A DNA stretch of 27,500 bases from MWCR01 sp041665165 (GTDB taxonomy: Bacteria > Patescibacteriota > Patescibacteriia > 2-12-FULL-60-25): assembly GCA_041665165.1 (NCBI GenBank), contig JBAYJJ010000015.1, positions 1 to 27,500 of the forward strand, given 5' to 3'. Numbering within the stretch: position 1 is the stretch's first letter; each line of letters opens with the position of its first letter. Shown in pieces: positions 12,067 to 18,949 of this stretch. Made by a program: the position numbers and the translations under genes. Under the pieces are notes generated by a model. That model was not told where the DNA came from. It did not search any database and saw nothing but the letters and a program-made list of their open reading frames with translations.

Positions 12067-13884
12067 ATGCAGAACGGAGGAGAAACAGACAAAAGTCCAG
12101 TCCTGAAATTTACGCTGAAAGAAAAACTTTCGGCTTATTGGCGCTTCTTAAAGATCCTCTGGAGCGCAAATAAAAAACTTACAATCTTCAGATTCATACT
12201 TTTGGTGTTCAGTACTTTTCTCCAGCCCGTAGAAATCTATGCTTTCTCGCTTTTTATCGCGGCCATCGCAACGGGGCAGACCGATCGTGCGCCGCTTTTG
12301 CTCAGTATCGTGCTTGGTTGCTACCTGTTGAGAAGCCTGGTGAACGAACTGACTTATTCCAAGCTGAATGACTGGTTCGAAAAAGTCTGCTGGTTCTCTA
12401 CGCAGGAATATATTTATTCGCACATCTCAAAGCTCGGGCCAGGGGCGCTTAACCAGCCGGATGTACGCCGCAGTTTAGATTTCGTGCGCGAAGATCTATG
12501 GCGTTTGAACAGGATGACTGACCAGACTGAATGGTTTTTGCGTTCAATCTTCAAATTCATCGGCACTTTGGGCCTAGCCCTGACAGCCCCTTGGTGGGTC
12601 TGCATGTTGGCCGTGACTGATGCGCTCTTCAGCTCATTCAACTTATGGCATGAGTCGGCCAAGGATATTTGGGTCGCTACCTGGAACTCCCTGGACGGAC
12701 GGCGGATAGAATATACGAAACTCTTGTTTTTAAACACTAAATTTTTTAGGGACATCAAACTGCTTGGCGCCGAGGCCATGGTGATGAAAAAATTCCGGCA
12801 AGCCGGAGCCAATGTGCTCTTACGCTTCAAAAAAATATCTTTGACCAGCGCGCGCAACCGCACGCTGCTTGCCTTGGTCCATGGGCTTACTTACGGCATT
12901 GTTCTGCTGATTCTTGGAAAACAGGCGTTTGAAGGCCCGGCCATGCTTGCCGTCCTTTATGTTTCCATCAACCTCTTCGGCATGATGGGCGATGCTCTTT
13001 CTGGAATCTCCGGCTCGTTGAGTACCATCCGCACGGACATGGAAATCATGGCTTACATAAACAGACTGCTCAAAACTCCGGTTGAACCTACGAGCGGTTT
13101 GCGGCTCCCGAAAAACAAAATGGAGATAAGGTTCGAACATGTCTGCTTCCGCTATCCGAATGCCAAACAAAATGCGCTTGACGATCTAAGCATAACCTTC
13201 AAGGAAGGAGAGCATCTGGCGATCGTCGGTGAGAACGGAGCAGGCAAAACCACTTTCATGCGGTTGCTTTCGGGCTTGGAACAGCCGACCAGCGGACAGA
13301 TCCTGATAAACGACAAGCCTCTCAAAGATTACCATCCCCTTGAATGGCGGGATGCCTTCCATTCCATGCTGCAGGATTCTGACCTTTACCAGGATTTCGT
13401 AGAAGACAATCTGAATTATGGGAAACCTGCAACCAAATCGCGTTCCGGCTTCAATTTGCTTTCTGCAGTCAAGATCGCAGGCTCGGATACGGTGATCGAC
13501 TCCCTGCCCCAAGGCTATAAGACTTTTTTGGGCGACTGGGCTGCACCTCCGGGCATAGTTCCACATCAGGTTTCCGGCGGCCAGGCACAAAGGCTCATCA
13601 TCTCGCGTTCCTTGATCCATGGCGGGCGTATCCTGGCTTTTGACGAACCGACATCAGCCATGGATGCCAATGCTGAAATGGGATTTTTCGAACGCTTGCT
13701 TGAGGCTTCGGGCAAACGCGGTTTGATTTTCATTTCCCACCGCTTTTCAACTGTGCGCCGCGCAGACAGAATCATTGTTTTTCACAATGGCATACTCCAA
13801 GAACAAGGCTCGCACCAAGAGCTTGTTAAGAAAGGCGGCAAATATGCTGAGCTCTACAACCAGCAAGCTCAGTGGTACTCTTAG
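12067..13884 (+). CDS. ABC exporter, fused membrane and ATPase domains
   Basis: The 605-residue protein has the half-transporter layout: an N-terminal ABC type I exporter membrane domain (about residues 30-320, hydrophobic runs such as FRFILLVFSTFLQPVEIYAFSLFIAAIA and LLALVHGLTYGIVLLILG) and a C-terminal nucleotide-binding domain with Walker A GENGAGKTT, Q-loop region MLQDSD, signature VSGGQAQRL, Walker B ILAFDEPTSAMD and H-loop ISHRFS. It should work as a homodimer that exports a lipid, drug or peptide using ATP. No N-terminal C39 peptidase domain. The start at 12067 is preferred to TTG 12064 because the -10 element places the transcript start there. Its stop TAG (13882-13884) directly abuts the converging efp stop with no terminator. 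Confidence 0.93.
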   Translation: MQNGGETDKSPVLKFTLKEKLSAYWRFLKILWSANKKLTIFRFILLVFSTFLQPVEIYAFSLFIAAIATGQTDRAPLLLSIVLGCYLLRSLVNELTYSKLNDWFEKVCWFSTQEYIYSHISKLGPGALNQPDVRRSLDFVREDLWRLNRMTDQTEWFLRSIFKFIGTLGLALTAPWWVCMLAVTDALFSSFNLWHESAKDIWVATWNSLDGRRIEYTKLLFLNTKFFRDIKLLGAEAMVMKKFRQAGANVLLRFKKISLTSARNRTLLALVHGLTYGIVLLILGKQAFEGPAMLAVLYVSINLFGMMGDALSGISGSLSTIRTDMEIMAYINRLLKTPVEPTSGLRLPKNKMEIRFEHVCFRYPNAKQNALDDLSITFKEGEHLAIVGENGAGKTTFMRLLSGLEQPTSGQILINDKPLKDYHPLEWRDAFHSMLQDSDLYQDFVEDNLNYGKPATKSRSGFNLLSAVKIAGSDTVIDSLPQGYKTFLGDWAAPPGIVPHQVSGGQAQRLIISRSLIHGGRILAFDEPTSAMDANAEMGFFERLLEASGKRGLIFISHRFSTVRRADRIIVFHNGILQEQGSHQELVKKGGKYAELYNQQAQWYS

Positions 13885-14448
13885 TTATTTTGCCCTCTCC
13901 ACGTACTCGCCTGTTTCAGTATTAATTACGACTGTATCGCCTTGGTTGATGAAAAGCGGAACCTGGACCTCAAAGCCATTATCAGTCTTGGCCTCTTTTG
14001 TGACATTGCCGCTGGCTGTATCGCCTTTGACTGCGGGCATTGTCTCTGCAATTACAAAATTCATTTTGCGCGGCACTTGCAAAGCCACGGCTAAATTATC
14101 ATGGATGGAAATATTGACTTCCAAGCCTTCTCGCAAATATTTGGCCTGATCTCCGACGTCTTCGTCTGACATCGTGACCTGCTCATAGGACTTGGAGTCC
14201 ATAAAAGTATAGCCAGTCGCATCATGATAAAGATATGACATGGTGTGATATTCCAAATCTGCCATCTCAATGTTTTCGGAAGTTTTGAATGTCGTTTCCA
14301 AAGTCTTGCCGGTCTTGGCATTCTTTATGCGCGTGCGCACAAAAGCTGCACCCTTGCCCGGGTTTACGTGCTGGAACTCTGTCACGATCCAAAGCTCTCC
14401 GTTCTGGATAATTACCACGCCTTTTTTGATTTCGCTTGTTGATGCCAT
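13885..14448 (-). CDS. efp: Translation elongation factor P
   Basis: The 187-residue protein is EF-P: N-terminal KOW-like domain with IIQNGELWIVTEFQHVNPGK, the tip loop NPGKGAAF with Lys32 (the residue modified in lysylated EF-Ps), then two OB domains ending with the typical QGDTVVINTETGEYVERAK. EF-P binds between the P and E sites and rescues ribosomes stalled at polyproline. An EpmA-like ligase is encoded at 17263-18372, fitting a lysine modification. The upstream region has four ATTCGTA repeats and no ribosome site. It converges with the ABC exporter gene. Confidence 0.97.
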   Translation of the reverse strand: MASTSEIKKGVVIIQNGELWIVTEFQHVNPGKGAAFVRTRIKNAKTGKTLETTFKTSENIEMADLEYHTMSYLYHDATGYTFMDSKSYEQVTMSDEDVGDQAKYLREGLEVNISIHDNLAVALQVPRKMNFVIAETMPAVKGDTASGNVTKEAKTDNGFEVQVPLFINQGDTVVINTETGEYVERAK

Positions 14449-14544
14449 ACGAATTACGAATCTGTATACGAATATACGAATTGGTTTATAAAGTGGCTGT
14501 ATTATTCAATATTCGTGCCATTTCGTCAATCCCTGGATTTTATC

Positions 14545-14571
14545 AAAATCCCCCGTGAGGGGGATTTGTTT
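14545..14571. terminator. Hairpin terminator after the Pro-rich gene
   Basis: ATCCCCC-gtga-GGGGGAT with T-rich flanks on both strands; on the minus strand it directly follows the stop of the 14572-14841 gene. Confidence 0.65.
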
Positions 14572-14841
14572 TTACATACCTTGGACCTGATTGCTTTGGT
14601 CTGCATTGTCTTGAGCTGGCGGCTCAACAGGAGTCGAGCTCGGCTCGACTGGAGCAGGTGTTGGCTCGGACATAGGCTCCGTGACAACAGGCGCCTGTAT
14701 CGGCTCGGCAGGGGCTGCTGGCGTTGAGTTAAGCTCGACTGGCGCTTCAGACTCAATTGGGGTCGAGTCTGGCTCAACCGGAGCCGTTGCTTGGGTTGAA
14801 GAGGCTTTATCTCCTCCAAATAACCATGAGAAAAACGACAT
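14572..14841 (-). CDS. Small Pro/Glu-rich protein, 89 residues, unknown
   Basis: MSFFSWLFGGDK gives a short amphipathic N-terminus, followed by a low-complexity tail built from repeats of the type APVEP-S/D-STP-I/V-E. The DNA shows matching imperfect repeats of GTCGAG/GAGCTC words. Proteins with an N-terminal FxxWLFG box and a disordered tail are often membrane-surface associated, but no function can be assigned. The start is chosen for the conserved-looking hydrophobic head; a longer frame from 14910 exists without better support. No ribosome site. Confidence 0.6.
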   Translation of the reverse strand: MSFFSWLFGGDKASSTQATAPVEPDSTPIESEAPVELNSTPAAPAEPIQAPVVTEPMSEPTPAPVEPSSTPVEPPAQDNADQSNQVQGM

Positions 14842-14902
14842 ACTCGTATAAAAATAAATTAACCTTGTTTGAAAATTAACACTTGCCCAGGTTTTAAGCA
14901 AG

Positions 14903-15364
14903 TTAATCAACCTTTACCTGGCTTAATAGACTATCAAGCCGGCCATTTAGGCTGATTGGCTTCATACCCAGGATTTCCTCCTTGCTCTGGAGCTCAGGCA
15001 CTGAAAATAACAGATAAATCGGCTTTCTGAGGTGGAAGGCCAAGCCCATTTCCAGCAAAGTGTTTGTCCCAATGTAGTTCTCAATATCATTCTTTGGATA
15101 GTTTAAAATCAAAACAGCATCTGACCGTTCAATCTTATTGAAATGATCACGCATGCATTCTTCTTTGCGGTCCCAAATCCAACTAATGTCTTCACCGCAA
15201 GATTTCCTGAGCTCATAATATTCTTTAACCAGAATGGCATTCCCCTGTTCGTCTTTGACTACTGTCGGAGGCAAATCAACCTTATGCCCTGCGGCTTCAA
15301 GTTGATTCTTAACTTCCAGCATTTTGTCGTGGAAAGCAATGCTGCCGCAAAGGGTGAGTTTCAT
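14903..15364 (-). CDS. Nucleoside 2-deoxyribosyltransferase-like protein
   Basis: The 153-residue protein begins MKLTLCGSIAFHDKM, the Rossmann-like start of the nucleoside deoxyribosyltransferase superfamily, and has the later motif AVLILNYPKND...IGTNTLLEMGLAFHLRKPIYLL, in which the Glu of the G-T/A-N-T-L-L-E-M-G-A-A pattern corresponds to the catalytic nucleophile region. Family members exchange bases on deoxynucleosides or hydrolyse deoxynucleotides. In a genome with reduced nucleotide synthesis this would serve salvage; that is inference. The dCMP deaminase at 18950 could act in the same pool. No ribosome site is seen upstream. Confidence 0.82.
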   Translation of the reverse strand: MKLTLCGSIAFHDKMLEVKNQLEAAGHKVDLPPTVVKDEQGNAILVKEYYELRKSCGEDISWIWDRKEECMRDHFNKIERSDAVLILNYPKNDIENYIGTNTLLEMGLAFHLRKPIYLLFSVPELQSKEEILGMKPISLNGRLDSLLSQVKVD

Positions 15365-15474
15365 AAATAACAGGATAAACGTCCAGTTAAAACGCGTCTA
15401 GACACCCCGACCGCCCTTGTCTATACTAATCTCTGGTATTGATTATTGATAAATGAAGATTGAAGAATGTTGAT

Positions 15475-15549
15475 GCGGGTATCGTATAGTGGCTATTATG
15501 AGTGCTTCCCAAGCATTAGAGGGGGGTTCAATTCCCCCTACCCGCTCCA
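15475..15549 (+). tRNA. tRNA-Gly(CCC)
   Basis: Acceptor GCGGGTA/TACCCGC, D-arm TCGTATAGTGGCTA, anticodon stem AGTGC/GCATT with loop TTCCCAA (anticodon CCC), T-arm GGGGG-TTCAATT-CCCCC and encoded CCA (15547-15549). Confidence 0.95.
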
Positions 15550-15551
15550 AT

Positions 15552-15580
15552 AAAAAATCCGGCTTGTCCGGGTTTTTTGT
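15552..15580 (+). terminator. Terminator after tRNA-Gly
   Basis: AAAATCCGG-cttg-TCCGGGTTTTTT directly downstream of the tRNA. Confidence 0.75.
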
Positions 15581-15597
15581 TTTGAGTATTTGAGTAG

Positions 15598-15626
15598 TTG
15601 ACTCTGGCAAACACACCGGATAAACT
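15598..15626 (+). promoter_or_regulatory. Promoter of the cobalamin-riboswitch operon
   Basis: TTGACT (15598-15603) - 17 bases - TAAACT (15621-15626). Start near 15633, just before the riboswitch. Confidence 0.7.
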
Positions 15627-15632
15627 GACCGC

Positions 15633-15726
15633 ACAATCTAAGTGTGTTTGAGGAAGTGAGGTTAAATCCCTCCACTGTGCCGCAACGGTAATGCCCCAAT
15701 GGGGGACGAGTCCGGCCATCAAATAT
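15633..15726 (+). promoter_or_regulatory. Cobalamin riboswitch
   Basis: The conserved core is visible in order: GAGGAAGTGAGGTTAAATCC, CACTGTGCCGCAACGGTAA, a CCCCAATGGGG stem and GAGTCCGGCCATC (B12-box-like end). This is the usual order in cobalamin riboswitches, compact in size. Downstream hairpins may be the expression platform: ATTCAGACA/TGTCTGAAT (15748-15771) and TTCTG-ctcgaa-CAGAA followed by TTTTTTT that runs straight into the ATG at 15805. A CGAGCAG/CTGCTCG pairing (15735-15741 with 15784-15790) could compete with the last stem. Confidence 0.88.
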
Positions 15727-15781
15727 GCATTTTCCCGAGCAGGACCCATTCAGACAGGGGTTTGTCTGAATTAATAATTAT

Positions 15782-15804
15782 TTCTGCTCGAACAGAATTT
15801 TTTT
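15782..15804 (+). terminator. Riboswitch-controlled hairpin with T7 at the start codon
   Basis: TTCTG (15782-15786) and CAGAA (15793-15797) form a short stem followed by seven T and then ATG. It could act as a terminator or hide the start codon, with the longer-range CTGCTCG pairing as the alternative fold. Confidence 0.45.
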
Positions 15805-16221
15805 ATGTTCAAAAAAAGCTTATTCCTCCTTCTGTTCATCGTCACAATGACAGGTGCAGGATGCTCGACCCAATCTCGCCAAGTTTCTCCTCTCCCGCAG
15901 TCATCAAATAAGACTGCTCAAGAGCAAGTGACTTTAAAAATTTTAGATAAGACCTATACCCAAGCATACACAAAAGGCCAAAGCGCTTATGAATTCATGT
16001 GGGCTCTTGAACAAACCTCGGATTTTAAATTTGATGGCAAGGATTATGGTCCGGAAATGGGCTTTTTTATACAAAGCATCAATGGCCAAGCAAATGATAA
16101 TGACAAGAAACTCTACTGGATATTTTATTTGAATGATAAAAAATCAGACAAGGGGATCTCATCCGTCAAACTTAATCCAAACGACGTAATCACTTGGAGA
16201 TATGAGCCTCTTGAATTCTAA
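15805..16221 (+). CDS. DUF4430-domain lipoprotein, probable cobalamin binding
   Basis: MFKKSLFLLLFIVTMTGAGC is a lipoprotein signal ending at Cys20. The mature 118 residues match the DUF4430/transcobalamin-C-like domain: AYEFMWALEQTSDFKF, MGFFIQSINGQAN, LYWIFYLNDKKSDKGISSVKLNPNDVITWRYE. In transcobalamin and intrinsic factor this fold contacts the corrinoid. Position directly behind a cobalamin riboswitch strongly supports a role in B12 or cobinamide capture at the cell surface. It overlaps the next gene by 20 bases, so the two are translated together. No ribosome site precedes its ATG. Confidence 0.88.
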   Translation: MFKKSLFLLLFIVTMTGAGCSTQSRQVSPLPQSSNKTAQEQVTLKILDKTYTQAYTKGQSAYEFMWALEQTSDFKFDGKDYGPEMGFFIQSINGQANDNDKKLYWIFYLNDKKSDKGISSVKLNPNDVITWRYEPLEF

Positions 16222-16750
16222 AACGACAAGCAACGCCTTACTCATCGCACCCATTCTCATTATCTTCGGCGTGCTGATGCGCCTTTTGCCTCACTCCCCC
16301 AACTTCGTTCCCATTGGCGGTTTAGCTTTTTGGAGCGGATTGTATCTCCCAAAGAAGTATTCCTTCCTCGTGCTGATGCTTACTTTGATATTAAGTGATT
16401 TTATTATTGGTTTTTACAGTATCGGCATAATGGTATCCGTATATCTTGGCTGGATGCTCATGGCCTATCTGGGATCAACATCAAACAAAAAAATATTTTC
16501 CGTTGTCAGCTTGGCTCTTGTCGGCTCAGTCGCATTTTTCTTGATTACAAACTTATCAGTCTGGTGTTTTGGGTCTTTATATCCCAAGACAGTGCTCGGA
16601 TTTTGGGATTGTTATGTAAATGCCATCCCTTTTTTCCGCAATAGCCTATCCAGCGATCTGTTCTATACGGTTTTATTCGTGACAGCAACAGAGTTTTCAC
16701 CGGTAATCCTGCAGATATCTCCTTGGATAAAAAGGCGAGCCCAGGCTTGA
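16202..16750 (+). CDS. DUF6580-type integral membrane protein, ECF S-component-like
   Basis: The 182-residue protein has five to six hydrophobic spans (LLIAPILIIFGVLMRLLP, YSFLVLMLTLILSDFIIGFY, GIMVSVYLGWMLMAYLG, IFSVVSLALVGSVAFFLI, and one near the C terminus) and the motif RLLPHSPNFVPIGGLAFWSGLYL typical of DUF6580 proteins, which resemble substrate-binding S components of ECF transporters. The ATG has GGAG four bases upstream and lies inside the end of the DUF4430 gene. Together the pair would bind and import a corrinoid under riboswitch control. No ECF ATPase or T component is in the window. Confidence 0.85.
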   Translation: MSLLNSKTTSNALLIAPILIIFGVLMRLLPHSPNFVPIGGLAFWSGLYLPKKYSFLVLMLTLILSDFIIGFYSIGIMVSVYLGWMLMAYLGSTSNKKIFSVVSLALVGSVAFFLITNLSVWCFGSLYPKTVLGFWDCYVNAIPFFRNSLSSDLFYTVLFVTATEFSPVILQISPWIKRRAQA

Positions 16751-16775
16751 CATTATTCTCAAATAGGCCTAAGTT
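16747..16775 (+). promoter_or_regulatory. Promoter of the 16800 lipoprotein gene
   Basis: TTGACA (16747-16752) - 17 bases - TAAGTT (16770-16775). The -35 box overlaps the stop codon of the DUF6580 gene. Confidence 0.7.
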
Positions 16776-16799
16776 TTTGCCAACCTAGGAGGACGTACC

Positions 16800-17222
16800 A
16801 TGAACGTATCAACAATCTTTACTGTCTGCTTCTCTCTTGCACTGATGGCCTGCGGCCCTGAGAACTTTGTCACACGCATGCCGTCCGGATCTACCCGGGC
16901 AGCAGCCAGCGACAATGGCAATAAGCCCGTGGCCTGCTTCGTCGGCGAGACAACCTGCATCAAAGGAATCTTCTACGAGTGTTACAATGTGACCGGCGAA
17001 TGCGCTTGCAAGAACAAGGCCGCAACCGAGTGCGGTATCGTGGCTCCCAAGGTCACTTCCAACGGTGGCGCGGTTGACTCCAAGTCCGTGGACATCACTG
17101 CCATTGAGGACACGCTCCAGTGCTCTGCGAACTGGAAATCTACGCCAGGCGAAAAGTCCGGCGCCCTGTGGCACCGCGTTGCTGAAAAAGAGGCCGTGTG
17201 TTCCTTCTCCAGTTCCAACTGA
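16800..17222 (+). CDS. Cysteine-rich putative lipoprotein, 140 residues
   Basis: MNVSTIFTVCFSLALMACGPE is a signal peptide with lipobox LMAC (Cys18). The mature part has nine further cysteines, concentrated in CFVGETTCIKGIFYECYNVTGECAC...ECGI region and two more near the C terminus, which suggests disulfide bonds outside the cytoplasm. No family recognised. AGGAGG is 8 bases before the ATG. It has its own promoter and a terminator (17236-17268), so it is a monocistronic surface protein gene with the same signal style as the 8725 gene. Confidence 0.8.
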   Translation: MNVSTIFTVCFSLALMACGPENFVTRMPSGSTRAAASDNGNKPVACFVGETTCIKGIFYECYNVTGECACKNKAATECGIVAPKVTSNGGAVDSKSVDITAIEDTLQCSANWKSTPGEKSGALWHRVAEKEAVCSFSSSN

Positions 17223-17235
17223 CGTGCACCATCCC

Positions 17236-17268
17236 GCCGCCAAGATTCTCAAGGCGGCTATTTTATTT
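17236..17268 (+). terminator. Terminator of the 16800 gene
   Basis: GCCGCC-aagattctcaa-GGCGGC followed by TATTTTATTT; it overlaps the 3' end of the converging epmA gene. Confidence 0.7.
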
Positions 17269-18372
17269 CCCAAATCTCTCCCCTGCCGAAAACGGCAGAA
17301 TTTCATTGATTGATTTTGAGTTGGTCAGCAACATCACGAGACGCTCCACGCCAAAAGCGATTCCAGCTGCATTGCCCATGCCAGGCAAAGCTTTGATAAA
17401 GTCTTCATCAATAGGCCAAGTTTTTTTTCCTTTAGACTTTCTTAGATTCTGTTCTTCCACGAAGCGCTGGCGCTGTTCCTCTGGATCGCAGAGTTCGGCA
17501 AAACCATTAGCGAGTTCAAAGCTTGTCCCGTGCTCCGACACGGGATTTCCCATATAAAACTCAACGCGCTCTGCCCAGCGCGGGTCATTAGCTGACTTGC
17601 GCGCCAAGGATGCCTGACTCACAGGATAGCGATATAAGAACACGCCGTCCAACGTACATCGTACATCGTACATCGTACCACGTGATTGAGTTAGTTTTGG
17701 TTCGATTTGCGAAAGAAATATCTTAAAATAAATATCATCCCAATCATCATCCGGAGTTATCGGCTGATTGAATTTTTCCGTGGCGACTTTCGCGATAGCC
17801 TCTCGATTGCCCAACAACGGAGCGAGCTCAACGCCAGCGTATTCGCGCCAAGCCTGCTCGACTGTGAGTCGACGGAAGCTTGAAGACGGCAGACGGCAGA
17901 CGGCAGACGATAACTGTTCCAATTGTCCATCACGCTCTATTGTCTGTTGTCTGTTGTCTGTTGTCTGACCGACGACATAGCGAATCATGCTCTCAGTATC
18001 ATCCATCAGCTCGTTGACGCCTGCGTCGCGCCTGTACCACTCAAGCATCAAAAACTCCGGGTCATGCGAGCCGTCCCAGGGCTCATTGTTCCTAAAACAT
18101 GGGCCAAGGTCATAAATCTTATCCATGCCAGCACCAAGCAGCTTTTTCATGGAATACTCGGGGGAAGTGATCAACGCGAAGGGAATCTCCCTTGGTCCCT
18201 CTTTGTCAAGAGGGGGTTGAGTAACATCGGTCCAAAAGGGCTCCAAATAGGGCTCTTGGCCAGGCAAACCCACCAAACGCGGGGTATGCATCTCTAAAAA
18301 GCCCTGGTTATCGAACCATTGGCGTATAAGGTGTATGATTTTAGAGCGCTCTTTAAGCTTTTCTATGTCCAT
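17263..18372 (-). CDS. epmA: EpmA-like EF-P lysine ligase (GenX/PoxA family)
   Basis: The 369-residue protein is a class II lysyl-tRNA-synthetase catalytic core without the N-terminal anticodon-binding domain, the hallmark of EpmA. Motif 2 reads FRNNEPWDGSHDPEFLMLEWYR and motif 3 AGIAFGVERLVMLL; FLEMHTPRLV and LITSPEYSMKKLL are also typical. EpmA attaches lysine (beta-lysine in E. coli) to EF-P Lys34; here efp with a matching Lys is 3 kb away. It is longer than E. coli EpmA (325) because of in-frame insertions encoded by short DNA repeats at 17880-17975 and 17650-17684 and a palindrome at 18198-18222. The start MDIEKLKERSK is chosen by homology; no ribosome site is visible. Confidence 0.93.
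   Translation of the reverse strand: MDIEKLKERSKIIHLIRQWFDNQGFLEMHTPRLVGLPGQEPYLEPFWTDVTQPPLDKEGPREIPFALITSPEYSMKKLLGAGMDKIYDLGPCFRNNEPWDGSHDPEFLMLEWYRRDAGVNELMDDTESMIRYVVGQTTDNRQQTIERDGQLEQLSSAVCRLPSSSFRRLTVEQAWREYAGVELAPLLGNREAIAKVATEKFNQPITPDDDWDDIYFKIFLSQIEPKLTQSRGTMYDVRCTLDGVFLYRYPVSQASLARKSANDPRWAERVEFYMGNPVSEHGTSFELANGFAELCDPEEQRQRFVEEQNLRKSKGKKTWPIDEDFIKALPGMGNAAGIAFGVERLVMLLTNSKSINEILPFSAGERFGK
17650..17684. repeat. Tandem ACATCGT-type repeats inside epmA
   Basis: CGTACAT repeated about three times with a partial fourth; encodes the segment GTMYDVRCTLD of EpmA. Confidence 0.7.
17880..17975. repeat. Two tandem repeat blocks inside epmA
   Basis: GGCAGAC repeated three to four times (17885-17910) and TTGTCTG repeated four times (17940-17968), inverted relative to each other in sense (CAGAC versus GTCTG) so they can pair. 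They encode a low-complexity insertion (TTDNRQQTIERDGQLEQL...) of about 33 residues absent from normal EpmA. Confidence 0.75.
18198..18222. repeat. Palindromic element in the epmA coding sequence
   Basis: CCCTCTT-tgtc-AAGAGGG plus an extra GG; in frame it encodes PPLDKEG. Its C-run/G-run design matches intergenic palindromes elsewhere in the window. Confidence 0.65.
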
Positions 18373-18469
18373 GGGCACATCTTGACAAAAACCCGGATTT
18401 CTGCCAAGGTATGCAATCGTTCGAGCTTGGCTCGAGCTTCGCTCCCCCAATTACAGAAAGGATTACACC

Positions 18470-18880
18470 ATGGGTTACCTTCGCCCAAACATGTCCGCGC
18501 AAAGCGGATGCCTCGACGACCTAACAGACAGGCCCCTCATGACTTCGCTCCAAGTGAAAGAGCTCTTGTGTGAAGTGGTCGGCATCTTGGGCAAGTATCC
18601 CAACATCTGCGCCTCCGTGGAGCCGCTCATGACTCTGCACCAGGACTACACGCCGGCTATGACCTTCAGAATCTGTCTGACCATGGCTATTCTTGCCCCG
18701 ACGCATGCCCCAAGGACAACTTGGGATGAAATTCAGAGATACGCCACGAATCTGTATTTGGACGACTGGCCCACACTCATACAAACAGCCATGGAGCTGT
18801 TGGACATGAGTCCAAGCGACTACATTGAACTAGTTCAAGCCTTCCACGGGCTGGAACAACTCTCAAGCTCTAGCAACTAG
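18470..18880 (+). CDS. Unknown helical protein, 136 residues
   Basis: MGYLRPNMSAQSGCLDDLTD begins a mostly helical soluble protein (LQVKELLCEVVGILGKYPNICASVEPL, TFRICLTMAILAPTHAP, WPTLIQTAMELLDMSPSDYIELVQAFHGLEQL) ending in a serine run. No known motif. AAAGGA lies 7-8 bases before the ATG, and a TTGACA box (18382-18387) with a weak -10 near 18406-18411 is upstream. A clear terminator follows at 18880-18900. It belongs by style to the Shine-Dalgarno group of unknown genes. Confidence 0.75.
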   Translation: MGYLRPNMSAQSGCLDDLTDRPLMTSLQVKELLCEVVGILGKYPNICASVEPLMTLHQDYTPAMTFRICLTMAILAPTHAPRTTWDEIQRYATNLYLDDWPTLIQTAMELLDMSPSDYIELVQAFHGLEQLSSSSN

Positions 18881-18900
18881 ATCCGCAAGGATCCTTTTTT
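18880..18900 (+). terminator. Terminator of the 18470 gene
   Basis: GATCC-gcaa-GGATCC followed by TTTTTT; the stem begins at the last base of the stop codon. Confidence 0.8.
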
Positions 18901-18910
18901 AATTAAAAAA

Positions 18911-18939
18911 GTAGAGGCGTTGCAATGCAACGCCTCTAC
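18911..18939. repeat. GTAGAG...CTCTAC palindrome, copy 2, bidirectional terminator
   Basis: A perfect stem flanked by AAAAAA on the left and TTTTTT on the right, so it can stop transcription from both sides between the converging 18470 and 18950 genes. Same length and ends as 7491-7519. Confidence 0.85.
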
Positions 18940-18949
18940 TTTTTTCGTT

